NCBI GenBank assembly: GCA_016874135.1
Contig: VGVE01000031.1
Location: 1 to 33,134 of the forward strand
Length of the DNA stretch: 33,134 nucleotides
Origin: Gammaproteobacteria bacterium
GTDB taxonomy: Bacteria > Pseudomonadota > Gammaproteobacteria > Pseudomonadales > Azotimanducaceae
Direction of reading: 5' to 3'
The notes below the pieces were generated by a model that ran no database searches, was not told the DNA's origin, and saw only the letters and a list, made by a program, of their open reading frames with translations. The position numbers and the translations under genes were made by a program. How positions within the stretch are numbered: the first letter of the stretch is position 1; the number at the start of each line of letters is the position of its first letter. Shown here one piece after another: positions 33,053-33,134 of the stretch.

Positions 33053-33134
33053 TCAGGGATGGCAGTGACACAATCCCGTGCGTTCCTTCAAGAATTCGAG
33101 AGCGGCATGCACATCGGCATCACGATTTTTCCAA
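33053..33134 (-). CDS. C-terminal fragment of an unidentified gene
   Basis: The last 27 codons on the minus strand are open to the window edge and read WKNRDADVHAALEFLKERTG before a TGA at 33053-33055. The helical, charged look and its position 90 bases upstream of the acyl-CoA dehydrogenase start suggest the end of a further gene in the same direction. Too short to identify. Confidence 0.35.
   Translation of the reverse strand, partial: WKNRDADVHAALEFLKERTGLCHCHP

Overview
The window looks like chromosomal DNA of a GC-rich, free-living proteobacterium, most likely gammaproteobacterial and probably from a metagenome assembly. This rests on gene content (MocR, RhtB/LysE, HupE/UreJ plus a transmembrane anchor protein, CaiB-type CoA transferase, paired acyl-CoA dehydrogenases, YchJ) and on base composition judged by eye; no rRNA, tRNA or other phylogenetic marker is present. 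I see no phage, insertion sequence, integrase or CRISPR array. It reads as a catabolic island, crowded with short-chain dehydrogenases (SDRs), flavin enzymes and CoA-ester enzymes.

Layout. 1-2379: a MocR regulator, cut by an inverted repeat at the window edge, divergent from a LysE exporter / PhzF isomerase pair. 2480-4731: HupE/UreJ-like membrane protein, anchored protein, SDR. 4744-7782: a luciferase-like (LLM) oxidoreductase, an aldo/keto reductase and a broken SDR. 7922-12124: a probable operon of CoA transferase, GMC oxidoreductase, its small subunit and an SDR. 12158-14856 (minus): amidohydrolase, a small membrane protein and a two-domain VOC protein interrupted by a stop. 14857-16444: mostly intergenic, with a probably frameshifted small membrane gene, a single-domain VOC gene and a 10-bp tandem repeat. 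16445-19640: TetR regulator with a DUF418 gene carrying an internal stop, divergent from an NAD-dependent epimerase/reductase. 19644-22116: a broken PH-domain-like gene, an SDR and a second LLM oxidoreductase. 22151-28764 (minus): exported M19 dipeptidase, a 1361-residue SNF2 ATPase and an exported metallophosphoesterase whose start overlaps the SNF2 stop (ATGA). 29040-33134: acyl-CoA dehydrogenase plus YchJ on plus, a back-to-back pair of acyl-CoA dehydrogenases on minus, and a fragment at the right edge.

How the genes fit together: alcohol oxidation (GMC, SDRs), carbonyl reduction (aldo/keto reductase), flavin-dependent steps (LLM), CoA activation (CaiB/BaiF), ring or side-chain dehydrogenation (acyl-CoA dehydrogenases) and C-C cleavage or hydrolysis (amidohydrolase, VOC) suit degradation of a cyclic, terpenoid- or steroid-like carbon source. 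The substrate cannot be read from the sequence.

The strongest unusual signal is decay. Four minus-strand genes carry one in-frame nonsense codon each (all three stop types), every one a single C-to-T change from Gln or Arg, and two genes carry probable frameshifts. The least typical locus is the SNF2 / exported phosphoesterase / dipeptidase run.
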